A DNA stretch of 64,000 bases from Patiria pectinifera (GCA_029964075.1 CM057135.1:10752863-10816862); one strand, 5' to 3'. Shown: positions 42,995 to 53,874, counted from the first letter of the stretch. Made by a program: numbers and translations. Notes: generated by a model from the letters alone, not told the origin.

Positions 42995-45078
42995 ATAATT
43001 AGTCCGTGGGAAGAGAGCCCGAAAACGCTTTAGTTTTCGAGATACGCGATCTGGTCCGCCGAATTTTATAAAACTTTCCAGACATGTAGTTAATGATGTA
43101 CCATATCGAAAAAACTTTGTTCCCCGATCCACAGTTTGTTTGAGAATAAGAAAATCTGGGATAAAAACGCCGAAAATTCTGCATGAGAAAAACGTAAGAA
43201 ATAGCGCCCGCTATTGACAGAAACCTTTTCGCACGCAATGAGTGCTTGCAAAATAATATTAGTTGTCCCTGCTATTTTAAAACGTTTATCGTTTATTTCT
43301 AATATTCACATTTGTCCATCAACATCGATTTAGTGCACTTCAAATGTTTTATTTCGTCAGACAACTTCAAATTCAGTTCAAGCAAATTCAAACGATGAAC
43401 ACACGTTGTCGTCACTGAGTATTCAATTTCGTCTCGTCTACGCCAATTAACTTTGTCATTCAGAAATAAAATTCGTCTAATTTATTTACATATATATAAC
43501 ACAAATTCGACCACTGAAAGCTGCCATTCGGCAAAAGCTTGGACGAATTTAATCTGTAATGACGAATATTCTCGACCCGGTGACTAAAGAGGTTGACCAA
43601 ACTTTGAAATTGAATGGTAAATGACTAATTAGTTTTGTTAAAAGCGAGTGAAATTTTTTTCGGGCGAAATTGAATGTTAGAGTTTGTGAAATTGAATGAA
43701 AAATGTTGTATAATAGCCGGGAAAATCTATACTTCCTTCAACTTTCATAACACATGCATATTCTTGATGTGTGTTATTATTTCGCATCACGATGCCAAAC
43801 CCTTTTTATTACAGTTTGTCCAACTTAAAATAATCAATGCACTTGAAGTGTTAAGATCGAATGTTATGTATTTGCCACATAAAAAATGATTGGTATAGTT
43901 AAACCGTATACCCGGATGAGAATCTCAGGGTAACATCTCTCAGTTCTGCCACCCCCTCTTTAAGGGGGAAGATTTGGCGAAAATCCATAAATGAATTTTT
44001 GTAAACAGATTTTCCTCCCTTTTTAATAGCATTGACGCAGAATTTTAAAAAAGGATTGTGTACATGTATATCAGATAATTTGAAGCGTTTTATTACAAAA
44101 CCAATCAAAAAATGACATCTCATGGTTCTCATACATTATACGTACACATGTACTTAGGTTGATTAGTATTTTTGATTGCACTTTTATAAAAAAAAAAGGC
44201 TCAGAATTAAAAAGACGGCAATAACTGCAAATTCGTTTTTATATTCCAGGCACAATGTGGTTTAAGTAATCACCTAAAGAAATACAAATCGTGATTTATT
44301 TAATATAATCTAATTTTTTTTTCATTTATATATGTTTTTGTGGGGGGGGGGAGGCAATTAAAACATGCGCAGTTTTCACCCACACCTAGAAGAATGGTAT
44401 TCAGATGACATAAGTTTGTTCAATCTGTACTGAATGAGCATTGACTCGTTCATTTTTAACTGACAAAATGTATACATCACAGACCGATTACATAAATTGT
44501 TGTATACATGTATAGGCCTAACATGTCAAAAGTCTCATTGCAAATTGAAGGACCCACTTTCTGTTTGCAAAGGTTGAAAAGAGAAAATGAACCTACATTC
44601 CCTCATTTGGAAGCTTTGAGTGACAGCATTAGAACTGTTATTATTCTGTTTCAGCTGTGTATCGTTTTTTTATTATTTTGAATATTGTTTTAGGAATTGA
44701 TTCATGTTTTGTTGTTGCTCCATCCATTCCGTTAAAACCACCAGTAAACCCCAACGGCCCACCTGCTTCCTTTTTTTGAGGGTGCGTCAAATTATAATTT
44801 TTTTTTAATTTCAGGCATACTAAGGTCATGTAGGTGGTGTGAGATCCTTTTCTAAGTGCAGTGTTGGTGGGTCGAGTTTCCGCCGCGCCGTTCGAGTGCG
44901 AGAACAATGAATACTCGCGTCAAGAACAGACCGCCCGAACTCGTACGGCCATTGCATGAAAAAAGGTTTCAGACTATGTCAATAGTGGGCGCTGTATCGT
45001 ATTTTTTTTCTCATGTAGAATTTTCGACGTTTTTATGCCAGATTTTCTCATTCCCAAACAAAGTGTTAATCGGGGAAT
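42995..45078. mobile_element. Non-autonomous DNA element with about 130-bp inverted arms
   Basis: The left arm (43119-43241) and right arm (44949-45078) are inverted copies. Matching blocks include TTCCCCGAT, AGAAAATCTGG, ATAAAAACG, CGAAAATTCT and AGCGCCC. The left side has about 120 more bases (from 42995), so the right end may be clipped. Between the arms are about 1.7 kb of AT-rich DNA without an ORF but with many ATTCAATTTCG-like words. The insertion replaced some gypsy-3 RT sequence. The segment 43540-43690 has a second, inverted copy at 61670-61850. Confidence 0.65.
43242..44948. other. Interior of the long-TIR element, no gene
   Basis: AT-rich, without coding sequence. The part near 43540-43690 (AATGACGAATATTCTCGACC, TTGAAATTGAATGG) is repeated elsewhere in the window. 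A 10-base G run is at 44342-44351. Confidence 0.55.
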
Positions 45079-46725
45079 GTAGCCAGGGCATTGCATAACC
45101 CGAACGGCATACATTTCCATCTATACAGGCCACTCCTCACAACAAATGTGGATTTCTGACTGGCCTCTTCATCTAGTGCAACCTTCAAGTAGCCCGACGC
45201 AAGATCTAGCGTCGAAAACAGCTTGGCATCCTCTAACGCATCGAATGTCTCGTCGATGCGGGGTACTGGGAAAGCATATTTGATGGTCACTGCGTTTAAC
45301 TTACTGTAATCTACACAGCAACGATTGGTCCCATCCTTTTTGTTACCAGCACCACGTTTGCTGCACACGGACTGTCCGAGGTTTCTATTACACCTCTTGT
45401 CTCCAGGTCCCTGACCTGTCTCTGTATCCCTCTCTCTGGGTATACGGGCTGCCGTCTGGACCTCTCTTTATAGGTCTGGCATTCACAGTGTCTATGTGAT
45501 GTTTAACAACATCTGTTCTACTACTATCATTATCATCATCATCGTGGGTGTTGTCACTTGCAGACGTTTTACGTCCACTGTGATTCGTGGCGCCGAAGCC
45601 ACGCATTGAGCTTTCCGGTTGAAGAGCGTGCACCTAACTTGCATTTCGTCCAGTCCGCCAAGGTCCTGGCCTTAGTGAACAGCCACTGTTTCTGCTCGCT
45701 CTAGTTGGGCGTGCGAGTAATGTGCGCCATGTACTCGACGTGCTTTTTTAGACAAAACTCGCTCGCTCGGGATGTCCAGCAGATTTTCAGTATCTCGCTG
45801 GCGTTATCCTTGTACACGTAGGTGTCCTCATCGTCCATGTTCTTCTTCTTGCTGAACCCGCCTTTGACTAGCTTCCTGCAGAAATTCACCCACAGGCTGT
45901 CAAGCTTGTCTCGTTCGGAGGCTCGGAGTCGTTCGGTTTGCACTGCATAGACTAGCCTGCTGCGCACCATCGCCTCCAGCATCCGGACCCTTGTTGCCAT
46001 CTTGACCTCCTTGTCCGTCATGACGTTCTTTAATGCCGCCCACTTTGCCCAGGGGCCGTATCATAAGTCCGACGCCTCATAGGTCCGACGCCTCATAAGT
46101 CCGAAATTTCGGACTTATGAGGCGTCGGACTTATGAGGCATAACATGTATTTATTCCGCCTCATAGGTCCGACGCCTCATAAGTCCGACGCCTCATAAGT
46201 CCGACAACGGAAAAACGAGGCGTTTAATTTGTCGGACTTACGAGGCGTCGGAGCTATGAGGCGTCGGATCTATGAGGCGTCGGACTGATGCGGCGTCGGA
46301 CCTATGAGGCGTCGGACTTATGGGCCTTTATTTGGTTAGGGGATGCGATTTTGTCGGACTTATGAGGTGTCGGACCTATGAGGCGTCGGACTTATGAGCG
46401 GACCCCCTTTGCCCACGCAGAGCTGATCTGCTGGGTGATGTGTTGCGGCTTGTTCGGGTCGTCGGCTAGCACGTACCCGAGATACTTTACCTCTAGTTCA
46501 GATATATTGGTATTCATCCAAGCATCTTTTGATTTGGCCATGAAACTTGCTCTCTACGTTCCCTCTGGATCTCTCGAAGAAGTGCTGCTCGTGCACAGGT
46601 AACCCAAGCACTGCCTCACTAGACTTGTCTGCCCCCTTCCCTATGGGTTCGGGATTCACCGTAGAAATTGTTCCTACAATGGTCCCTTTACTGGCAACTC
46701 TTTTCTCTTTTCTGGAGTTGAACAC
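45066..46725 (-). CDS. gypsy-3 start of RT, split by LINE-C
   Basis: At 45630-45380 it reads DVVKHHIDTVNARPIKRG, matching the [16 protein letters not shown] part of gypsy-1. At 45368-45066 RT blocks are visible ([48 protein letters not shown]). To the right of LINE-C, 46725-46505 reads SRGNVESKFHGQIKRCLDE, the part before. It is broken, with several breaks. Confidence 0.75.
45640..46505 (-). mobile_element. LINE-C: C-terminal RT fragment of a third LINE
   Basis: The minus strand reads LEVKYLGYVLADDPNKPQHI, then TQQISSAWAK (46500-46410), and continues left of the palindromic MITE with WAALKNVMTDKEVKMATRVR, MLEAMVRSRLVYAVQT and ASEFCLKKHVEYMAHITRTP. This is the thumb and C-terminal part of a LINE RT (V-KYLG and R-RMLEAMV-S-L-Y motifs). 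It is a 5'- and 3'-truncated piece of about 510 bp without the MITE. The clade is not clear. It is inserted in gypsy-3. Confidence 0.7.
46052..46406. mobile_element. Palindromic MITE of 16-bp units, copy 1
   Basis: A 355-bp element made almost only of GTCCGACGCCTCATAA units in both orientations, about 15 in all, forming several nested hairpins (one centre at CCGAAATTTCGG). The ends are GGGGCCGTATC and GCGGACCCC. CTTTGCCCA occurs on both sides (46043-46051 and 46407-46415), an 8-9 bp target duplication inside LINE-C. Copy 2, in inverted orientation, is at 59675-60028. Confidence 0.88.
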
Positions 46726-46749
46726 CCGCAGCGGACCAACCTGGTTCCC

Positions 46750-47290
46750 TGTCTATACAAGCGATCTGGCTAGCACGATTCCCTTTTGTGCCATGCCTCC
46801 ATCACCCTCTACTGGTTCGATGATGGCTGGCCCAGACAACTCTTCGTGTTTTCTCGCAACAATGCCAGGTACTACTGCCTCATGCCTGGAGGGAATGAAA
46901 GTTGTCTCTGCAACTACCACTCTCCCCACAGGGGGCTCTACTGCACTACTGGTGCACTTTATTCTATCACAGTTGACTCTCCACTTTCTGGTTTGGAAAT
47001 CCAAATCCCCCCCCCTGTTGGCAGGAGGAAGTCCATCCTTAAGATTCTTTCATATCTCATCTCTATGATGATTGCTCTTACTGGGTTAGTTGTTCGTCCA
47101 ACCAAGACATCAACCCACGCTGTGTTTAACACAGGGAGGGGACCTCCGCCCACCTGCCTGACCTGCACCTCTACCTTCTCTAATACTGGCCTCTGCTCCT
47201 TTGGTATCTGGTGATACACTGTACTGCTGAGTTTTTCTCGCCACACCATCTACGAACAGGCCATAGCGGGGACTGAGGATCGGGTTAGGC
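46750..47290 (-). CDS. gypsy-3 protease region
   Basis: Minus-strand remnant including AWVDVLVGRTTNPVRAIIIE and DFLLPTGGG, which match the C-terminal part of the gypsy-1 protease ([16 protein letters not shown]). The catalytic part is not recognisable. It is broken, with several breaks. Confidence 0.65.
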
Positions 47291-47424
47291 AAACTGATTA
47301 CCTTTCCCTTCTCACTTTTCTGCCGCTTCTCTTCTTCTACTCTCTGACCATTGATACGGTGTTTCTTTTGGGCCCCTTTCCTTCCCAGCCTGCTCGCGGG
47401 CCCTGCGTGCGGCTGGGTCTCGTT

Positions 47425-47990
47425 TTATAATTCTATCTTATAATGGTTCTCGTTTCCCTGCTTATCAAGGTCTGTTCGGGTTTTCCCACACTCTCTTAGG
47501 TGACCTTTTTCAACATTTAAAGCATTTCCAGTCAGTCTGCCATGGTTTTCCACCCTATAACTCTTACACACTTTTGCGGAGTGACCTGTCTTACCGCAGT
47601 AAGTGCACTTTTTACCATTCTGTTTACTCGCTCTGGGAGTCCCATTGCGGTCCTCCCCCGCAGCACTTTTATCTTGGACTTTCTTTTCTAAAACCCCTGC
47701 TCTACATCTGTATCTACAGCTCTTGCCAGTTTCTGTGGCCTGCCGTCGAGCGCCCTCTGTTGCTAAAACTTTCAAAATTTTCTGTCTCTGGTGAAGCTCG
47801 AATGGCTTCATCTAGATTCTTCAGAAGGGCCCTATTGATGCCCTCTCATACTGCCCGACTCTCTACTGCGTCTAGGAAATGATTCTTTGCTAGACGATCA
47901 CGCAACTCTTCCTATATGTCAGGATACGCTTTTACAATCAGCTCTTGTTTAGCCTGACCTAACTCTTGCAAGCTCTCTTAGACCCTAGAA
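47425..47990 (-). CDS. gypsy-3 gag C-terminal remnant
   Basis: Contains a zinc knuckle (CTYCGKTGHSAKVC, near 47600) and remains of the gag core to the right (HFLDAVES near 47880). It is broken, with several breaks. The right limit, near 47990, is where coding-like sequence fades. No LTR or primer site is recognised there. Confidence 0.65.
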
Positions 47991-49330
47991 TATACTCGAG
48001 TTATTTAAAATCCTTAGGGATTGAGCTCGTTTTGGGGGAAATATACCGCCCACTGGTTACTGGTAGTCTGTGTGTAAACCAGGGAGAGCGAAATAAATTT
48101 GTTTAAATGTGTCACTCTCCTTGCAACCGAGTGGTTCCACTAAATGAAATTAGGGCGGAGCGAAGTTGTCTGGTTTTCTCAGTATCTCAAAATGTTTTAT
48201 TTACAGCACAATTAAATTGATTCCAAAAGTATGAGACAAAAATATATGTACAAATTATATCAGGTATTTTTGAGAATATTTACAAAAGAATGATAGTATA
48301 CAAGAACGACAGTCTTAATGAACGACAGTCAAAAGGAAAAGTCTGGTGCTGAACTGTCAATCCAAGGATCACTTGGGATGATCTACGTTCATGCCAGGCT
48401 CTGCTCGATGTTTAAATCTATGAAGCAGCAGCAGAAAAATATAGAAAAACTGCCATGCCAGCAACGCCGGATAAAATTGCGACGCAGCTGACGGCCGGGA
48501 GCTGCACCCACAATTTGTTGTAAAATTGGAGTGTGCAGTGCTCGCAGAAATGCTGGTGTGCATTCAACAAGGTGCTGGATCGAAATCAACGATATTTCGC
48601 AGCTAGCCCTACAGGAAAGCTATGAAAACGCCCGGAATGGCAGTTATCTAACTTAAACAAAGCGCGGTGGAATGTAATTCGTTACGCCCTTTGCATAGTT
48701 TAAAAGGAAGCAGGCAATATTCTTGGTGGCGCGCGCTGTGCTGAAAAGTTAAGTAGGCCGCGAGATGGCGCTTGGCAAATATTATGATTGCAATGGCTGC
48801 TTACAAGTGACATGACAAACACGAAGTTTATAAAAGTTGTGAAATGAATGATAAAGTAGGGAACCTGTCGGGAAAAAAAGTAAGAATTGAAACCCTACCT
48901 GGTTACATGTGCTCCGAATTACTCTGAAATAAACTCTCAGAGACCACAATCTTCTTATATACAAATCTGACTCAACTGAAAGCCTCTTTAAAATAGAACG
49001 ACTGAATAACCTCTATAAATATAATGAATGATAACTCGGCAGCCTAACACTGGCCAGACCACCGATGTTTGCACGCGAGGTCACTGGCCATACGCTGCAA
49101 GACTGTTTTCACTTGTCTCGGTACTTCAATTCACAACAAAATTTAGACGAACAGTAATGGGTTTTCTTACTGAGCGGGTGTTTTCTCCAACCCGACACTT
49201 TGATTCAAAATGTACTCTGTGTAAATCAAGTATTTCAACGGCTGTGGACCGAAATACCACTCTGAACTAAAGAGTTACTCACTTTTGTCAACGTCTCTAG
49301 AACACATATATATATATAACATATAGGTTC
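47990..49330. other. Stretch without recognisable gene
   Basis: This should contain the 5' LTR of gypsy-3 if it survives, but without a second copy no limits can be set. Two short overlapping minus-strand ORFs (48369-48589) have no recognised domain. TA repeats begin at 49303 next to the ribozyme. Confidence 0.5.
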
Positions 49331-49397
49331 AGTCTATTCTGCTACCATTGGTTTCACGCACACGCACACTGCGTGGCGATCATCAGGCGAATGGACT
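49331..49397 (-). ncRNA. Type I hammerhead ribozyme
   Basis: A 67-nt minus-strand motif with every hammerhead element. Stem I pairs AGUCCAUUCGC with GCAGAAUAGACU (AGUC/GACU, AUUC/GAAU and GC/GC, with a C-A mismatch and a bulged A). The core CUGAUGA is at 49386-49380. Stem II pairs CGC and CACGC with GCGUG and GCG around loop AGUGU, with one bulged U. The core GAAA is at 49355-49352. A short stem III (A-U, CC/GG, loop AAU) and the cleavage triplet GUA (49345-49343) follow. A U-U pair sits at the base of stem II, where G-C is usual. Short-stem-III hammerheads are known in Penelope-like elements, and one of these starts 110 bp away. Here the ribozyme is on the strand opposite to the PLE ORF. Confidence 0.8.
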
Positions 49398-49500
49398 TAT
49401 ATATATGGACTAATATATATCTATATATCTATATCTATATATCTATCTATTTATCTATCTATATCTATATCTATATATATATGTATATAAATATCTGTAC
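49398..49500. repeat. TA/ATCT microsatellite
   Basis: About 100 bp of mixed (TA)n and (ATCT)n repeats between the ribozyme and the PLE ORF; another short (TA)n lies at 49303-49318. TA-rich tracts next to hammerheads are usual in Penelope-like element ends. Confidence 0.9.
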
Positions 49501-49506
49501 ACATCT

Positions 49507-51014
49507 CCCTGTTCATTGACAGTTTTCTCAAACCCCTTGTCCCACAGATTTCGTCATACATTCACGACACCTCAGACTTCCTACGCAAGCTTGAAGGAAT
49601 CAAGTACCAGATTCCCAGCACAGCCATCATTGGGACTTTCGACGTCTCATCTCTGTACACCAACATCCCACATGAGAAGGGTGATCGTGCTTGCTCCTTG
49701 GCTCTGGCCAAGGCAGGACACACGACTCCTCCCATCAGTGATGTTTGCACCCTCATGAGACTTATACTAACGAAGAACAATTTTTCCTTCCTTGGTGAAC
49801 ACTATCTACAGGTACACGGCACTGCAATGGGCACTCGCATGGCCCCCTCCATGGCGTGCCTCTTCATGGGTGACCTCGAAGAACGCATTCTTGCCTCGGC
49901 CCCATGTCGCCCTTGGATCTGGTGGAGATATATTGATGATGTTTTTTTCATCTGGACCAGTGATGAGGACAGTCTCTTGACCTTCACTTACCACATCAAT
50001 TCCTTCCACACAACCATCAAATTCACATCGGAGTTCTCGGCTCACCAAACCCACTTTCTGGATGTCACCGTCCGCAAGCAAGGCAACTCACTAACCACTG
50101 ACCTGTATTCCAAACCCACAGACACCCACCAGTACCTCCACTCCTCCAGCTGTCACCCCAGGCACTGCAAAACTGGCATAGCGTTTAGCCAGGCACTCAG
50201 ACTCAGAAGAATTTGTTCTAATGATTCTGATTTCTCCCGCCATACCCATATACTGAGGAACAACTTGGTGGCCAGGGGTCACAGCTCTCGCCAAGTTCAT
50301 CGTGCCATTGCCAGAGCTAAAGCTATCCCCAGAAATCTAGCTCTCACGGGAAAGGCCCCTGATGCCATGGCCAAATCCATAATTCCCTTGGTTACCACGT
50401 TTCACCCCAATCTCCCTCCCCTTCGCAAAATCACTAATGACAATCATCATATCCTCCATGCTTCAGATCGCCTGGCCCGCGCCATCACCAACGGCCCCAC
50501 ATTGGCTTACAGGCGTCCTCGAAATCTACGGGACTTGATTGTTCGAGCTGAAGTCCCATCTTTAGATGCATCCCCTCCCACCCAGCATAGTACTTTCAAG
50601 TGCAGTTCCATATGTCTTGTCTGCCAGATTCATATCCAGGAGTCCGACTCCTTTTCTGGCCACTCTTCTGTCACTACCCACAGAACCATTGGTAACATCA
50701 CTTGTAACACCTCTAATGTCATATATCTCATTTCTTGCAGGGTCTGTGGAGTGCAGTATCTAGGTGAGACTAAGAATACGCTCAAGAAGCGTTTCTATGC
50801 CCACCGGTCAACGGTCAACACCAAAAAATTAGACACCCCTGTTGGTCATCACTTCAACCTGCCTAACCACTCCATTTCTGATATGATTTTGCAGGGCATT
50901 GAATCTCTTGGCCATCGCAAGGACTCAGTTCGCCTCAGCAGAGAGAAAGTGTGGATGAATCGTCTTCGAACTATTCAACCACATGGTCTCAACATCCAAC
51001 TTGGAAATACTTAA
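49507..51014 (+). CDS. Penelope-like element: RT and GIY-YIG endonuclease, 5'-truncated
   Basis: An open frame of about 500 codons. From SLFIDSFLKPLVPQI it runs through RT motifs (IGTFDVSSLYTNIPH; GTAMGTRMAPSMACLFMGDL; WWRYIDDVFFIW with YIDD; HFLDVTVRKQ). A cysteine-rich linker follows (CSSICLVC). The C-terminal GIY-YIG domain reads VIYLISCRVCGVQYLGETKN, then TLKKRFYAHRS with the catalytic arginine. This is an endonuclease-plus PLE. It is truncated at the left, in the RT N-terminal part. No stop or frameshift is seen over 1.5 kb, so the copy is young or the clade is active. The first ATG in frame is 49698, but coding sequence clearly starts before it. Confidence 0.88.
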
Positions 51015-51460
51015 TCCTTTTCTTCCTCCATTGTCTTCTGTTACAGATAATCCACCTGGTCTTCCTTGTTTGTGTTTACCCATCTTCCCCCATCTTTCAT
51101 TCCTTTCCACCTCCATACTGTCCCCCCCCCCCCCCGCATCATCCCCCCTCACTCTCACACTCTTTTGTCCGTTCCCACTCCCTGTGACCTTTGATCCTTC
51201 CCCTTTCTGGTCCCTCCCCTGTTTATACCAGACCCCTTGTGGTTTGCCATCTCCCTTTGTTTCTTTGTTCTCTTATCCACTCTCCCCTGCATCTTTCCAC
51301 ACCTTTCCCACCTAATCCTCCTTTTGTGTTTCTTCTTTCAGCCCTGCATGTTTGTGTGCACCCCCATGTTAATGTATAGATTTTACAAGTAGGATAAACA
51401 TTTGCATTGTACGGTATATTATATCGCTCGACATAATCACGCAGTGTTGCTTTATTCTAT
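51015..51460. other. PLE 3' flank, pyrimidine-rich
   Basis: C- and T-rich 3' sequence following the PLE stop codon, with an 11-base C run at 51125-51135. It is probably the PLE 3' UTR up to about 51390. No second ribozyme is seen. Confidence 0.45.
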
Positions 51461-51464
51461 GTAC

Positions 51465-51568
51465 AAAATCCTTTAACAATAGGTCTGATTATATTTATAG
51501 AAAATTGATTATAAATCTGATTATATTATAGAAAATCCTTTAACAATAGGTCTGATTATATTTCTTTC
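51465..51568. repeat. 67-bp tandem duplication
   Basis: AAAATCCTTTAACAATAGGT followed by CTGATTATATTT occurs at 51465 and again at 51532, with a partial third motif between them (AATCTGATTATATTATAG). Confidence 0.85.
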
Positions 51569-51680
51569 CATTTTATTATAGGTCAATATAATGTTTTTTC
51601 CTCATTTTTACTGGAGGACAGATCAATTAATTTATAAACAACGAGAGCTTGACTGTCGGGGGATTTCCCTTTTCACCCTT

Positions 51681-51815
51681 GTTTCAAGGTCGCGTTGTTT
51701 ACGTCAAATTATCATTGTGTTTCAAGGTCGCGTTGTTTACGCCATATTTCTATTGTGTTTCGATGCCGCGTTGTTTACGCCAAATTTCTATTGTGTTTCA
51801 AGGTTGCGTTGTTCT
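51681..51815. repeat. 38-bp minisatellite, 3.5 copies
   Basis: Units start at 51681, 51719, 51757 and 51795 and read GTTTCAAGGTCGCGTTGTTT, then ACGCCAAATTTCTATTGT. The period is exactly 38 bp. Units differ at a few positions. Confidence 0.93.
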
Positions 51816-53000
51816 ATTACAAAAAATGAAAAAAAATGGCGTCGGGGATTTCCCTTTTTTCCCAACCATTTTTTAAGAAACGGTAGCTGCGTGTCCAGGC
51901 TTGCTGCAGATATTTTTTTTTCCATTTTGCTCTCGTACCACCACATTCCCTACTACTGTGTCTACTACTGAACGGGAAAAACTGCTGAGAAAACAATTGC
52001 CATTCAGACTCTTTTTGTAGGATGCAATCACATATGTATGGTAGGGACCGGCCTTCACTTTCCCGACCACCAACTGTACAGGGAAAGCATCCACCATATT
52101 TATTTTCAATGGGGCATGAAACAGTTCGTCCTCATCTATGTCTTCGAGGACGTGAAAGTCCACATCCCAGGCTCGCAGGTGGAACTGATCAATTCCGAAC
52201 TTTTCTGTGACAACATATATCTTGTCTACAGGCCCCGTTTTCACTTTTGCACTGATTTCCACCTTCTTCTATTTTAGTCAAAACTCTACAAAAACTTGGG
52301 CCTGAAATTTGAGATTTAGATGAAATACAGAGCCTTTCCATTTTGGAACATGCATGTATTTCCCCCAGTAGTTTTTAACATACGTTGTGTAGTTTGTAAT
52401 TACACAATATGATATCGATGCACAATAGCTGGGTAATATGCTGTGTTGTATACTGCCAGAGGGCGACAGTCAGCAAGTTCTGCTGTCCTAACGAGTTTTA
52501 GTTCTTGTGTCTAAGAAGGAGCATATGCATGAATTTGTTAAATGTAATTTAAGTTCATCCTGTGACAATTTTGTCATTAATGGCAGTGAAGTTGGTGATG
52601 CTAATGTTATTTGCAGTGCCTTTAACTCATGTTTCTGCATCAATTTTTCAGCTTGCTCTAGCATTGATGATCAAAATTAGCTGTCTACTTCACTCTACTT
52701 ACCTGTAGAGCAATACTACTTACTTATGCATATTCCCCCTACCGGCAGGTATTTTCCGCTAAGAGTTATATACAATAGCGCCCTCTGGCGCCCTACCCAT
52801 AATATCCCACGGCATGCGTGCCTCGTGAGCGTCCTCTTTTCTCTTAGCGGCAGGTCGGGTAGGACGTGCGTTAAATAGCTCGCTGTTTGCCTCGTCATTT
52901 ACTACCCATTTTTGCGTTTAAGAGAAGTATTTAATAGAAGAGTTAGTAATCATTAGTTTGTAGAGTTTCATCATCTCCTTGGTTTCATTTATTTCATAAA
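51816..53000. other. Stretch without recognised gene
   Basis: A 129-residue minus-strand ORF (52262-51873; VVGKVKAGPYHTYVIASYKK) has a protein-like composition but no family I recognise. The plus strand over the same bases has a 79-residue ORF. At 52740-52860 is a GC-richer part with an imperfect palindrome (CCGCTAAGAG and CTCTTAGCGG), possibly the 5' region of the ORF at 53002. Confidence 0.4.
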
Positions 53001-53001
53001 T

Positions 53002-53874
53002 ATGAAGCGTTTGGGGAGGGCCGATCTGTCACAAACCGGTGGGAATTCCTCTCCCACGGGACGGACCGAGTTCTCGGGGGACTCTGCCGTTAACGCTACG
53101 TCGTTACCGCGGCAGCAGTCTCTCGTCCGGCACCCTCAGCCACAGTCGGCTGGGGGAGTTGGCAGTTCCGCCGATCAGTTAAGGGGACCTCGGTCACCTT
53201 CTCCGTTCAACTCAGGCGGAACACCTAAACTTAAGGCACACTCTGGCAAGGTTCCTCCAAAACATATCTCCTGTGCCGGAGAAAAGCCTAAGAAGGGCCG
53301 TCAGGGCAAGCGTGGCTTAGCAACGAGCGCCGCTGTGGCACCTGGCCCTCCCCCGATCACGGGGCAGCCCGAGGGGAATAGCCGTCACACTGCGGTGGGC
53401 GCTAGTCACCCGTGTCCCTCCCGACACAGTGCCGAACACCACTGGTTGTCGGGATGGGCTATTGCACGGGCTACCGACGTGCACGTCGATCGCGCCGTTC
53501 TTCTTCGGGTTCTGACGACTCCTCTGACCGGTCCCGCCGGGGCAAACGCTCCCGCGGGAGGACGCGGTTTCTAGAGCAGATTTCCTGCAGGCTTTTCAGT
53601 TGATTTCCGATACGCTATTGGCTATGTCGGCAGGCCGCCGGGCGGGCCCTATTGGGGGGGCCCCCTGCAGCGGTGGACTACGGCCCACAACCATTGGTCG
53701 TTGGGCCCGCATCGCAGTTTTCAGTCACCGGTCGCGCTTGGGTGGCCCGGGAACAGAGGGACATACCGCACACAATTAGTCGTGCTCCGGCGTCCCCGCC
53801 TGCGGTGAGGGCTTCACAGTCGTCGTTCGTTGGCAACGGTTGGGTGGCCCAGGCACAACGGGATATACCACATA
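53002..53874 (+). CDS. GC-rich basic ORF region, possible gag-like protein
   Basis: A 190-residue ORF (53002-53574), rich in G, S, P, R and K, without a known domain, followed in other frames by an RS-type segment (RRARRSRRSSSGSDDSSDRS) and a part with two similar peptides (AWVAREQRDIPHT and GWVAQAQRDIPHT, 39 residues apart). The composition differs sharply from the AT-rich surroundings. Such ORFs occur as gag-like proteins of DIRS-type and other retroelements; that reading is inference. It is cut at 53874 by the Tc1 element. Confidence 0.35.

Larger units (their letters stand above)
36240..47990 (-). mobile_element. gypsy-3: old Ty3/gypsy element, cut by several insertions
   Basis: Minus strand, right to left: gag with one zinc knuckle (about 47990-47425), protease region (47290-46750), RT start (46725-46505 and 45630-45066), RNase H (42990-42228), linker and integrase (38218-36660), and the start of a zinc-finger ORF3 (36362). 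Its integrase is clearly a relative of gypsy-1 (MVKRFNQTLVNIV, TPQDSTGESPNMMMLGREV). It is cut by LINE-B, a long-TIR DNA element and LINE-C. LTRs are not identified. It is broken, with many breaks, and is much older than gypsy-1. Confidence 0.85.

Noticed and set aside
46052-46406. Satellite or telomere-like repeat
   Set aside because: Sharp ends with 8-9 bp target duplications at two places show a mobile element, not a satellite array.
52038-52277. 79-residue plus-strand ORF and overlapping 129-residue minus-strand ORF (51873-52262)
   Set aside because: Both look protein-like in composition but match no family I know; listed only as part of an unassigned stretch.
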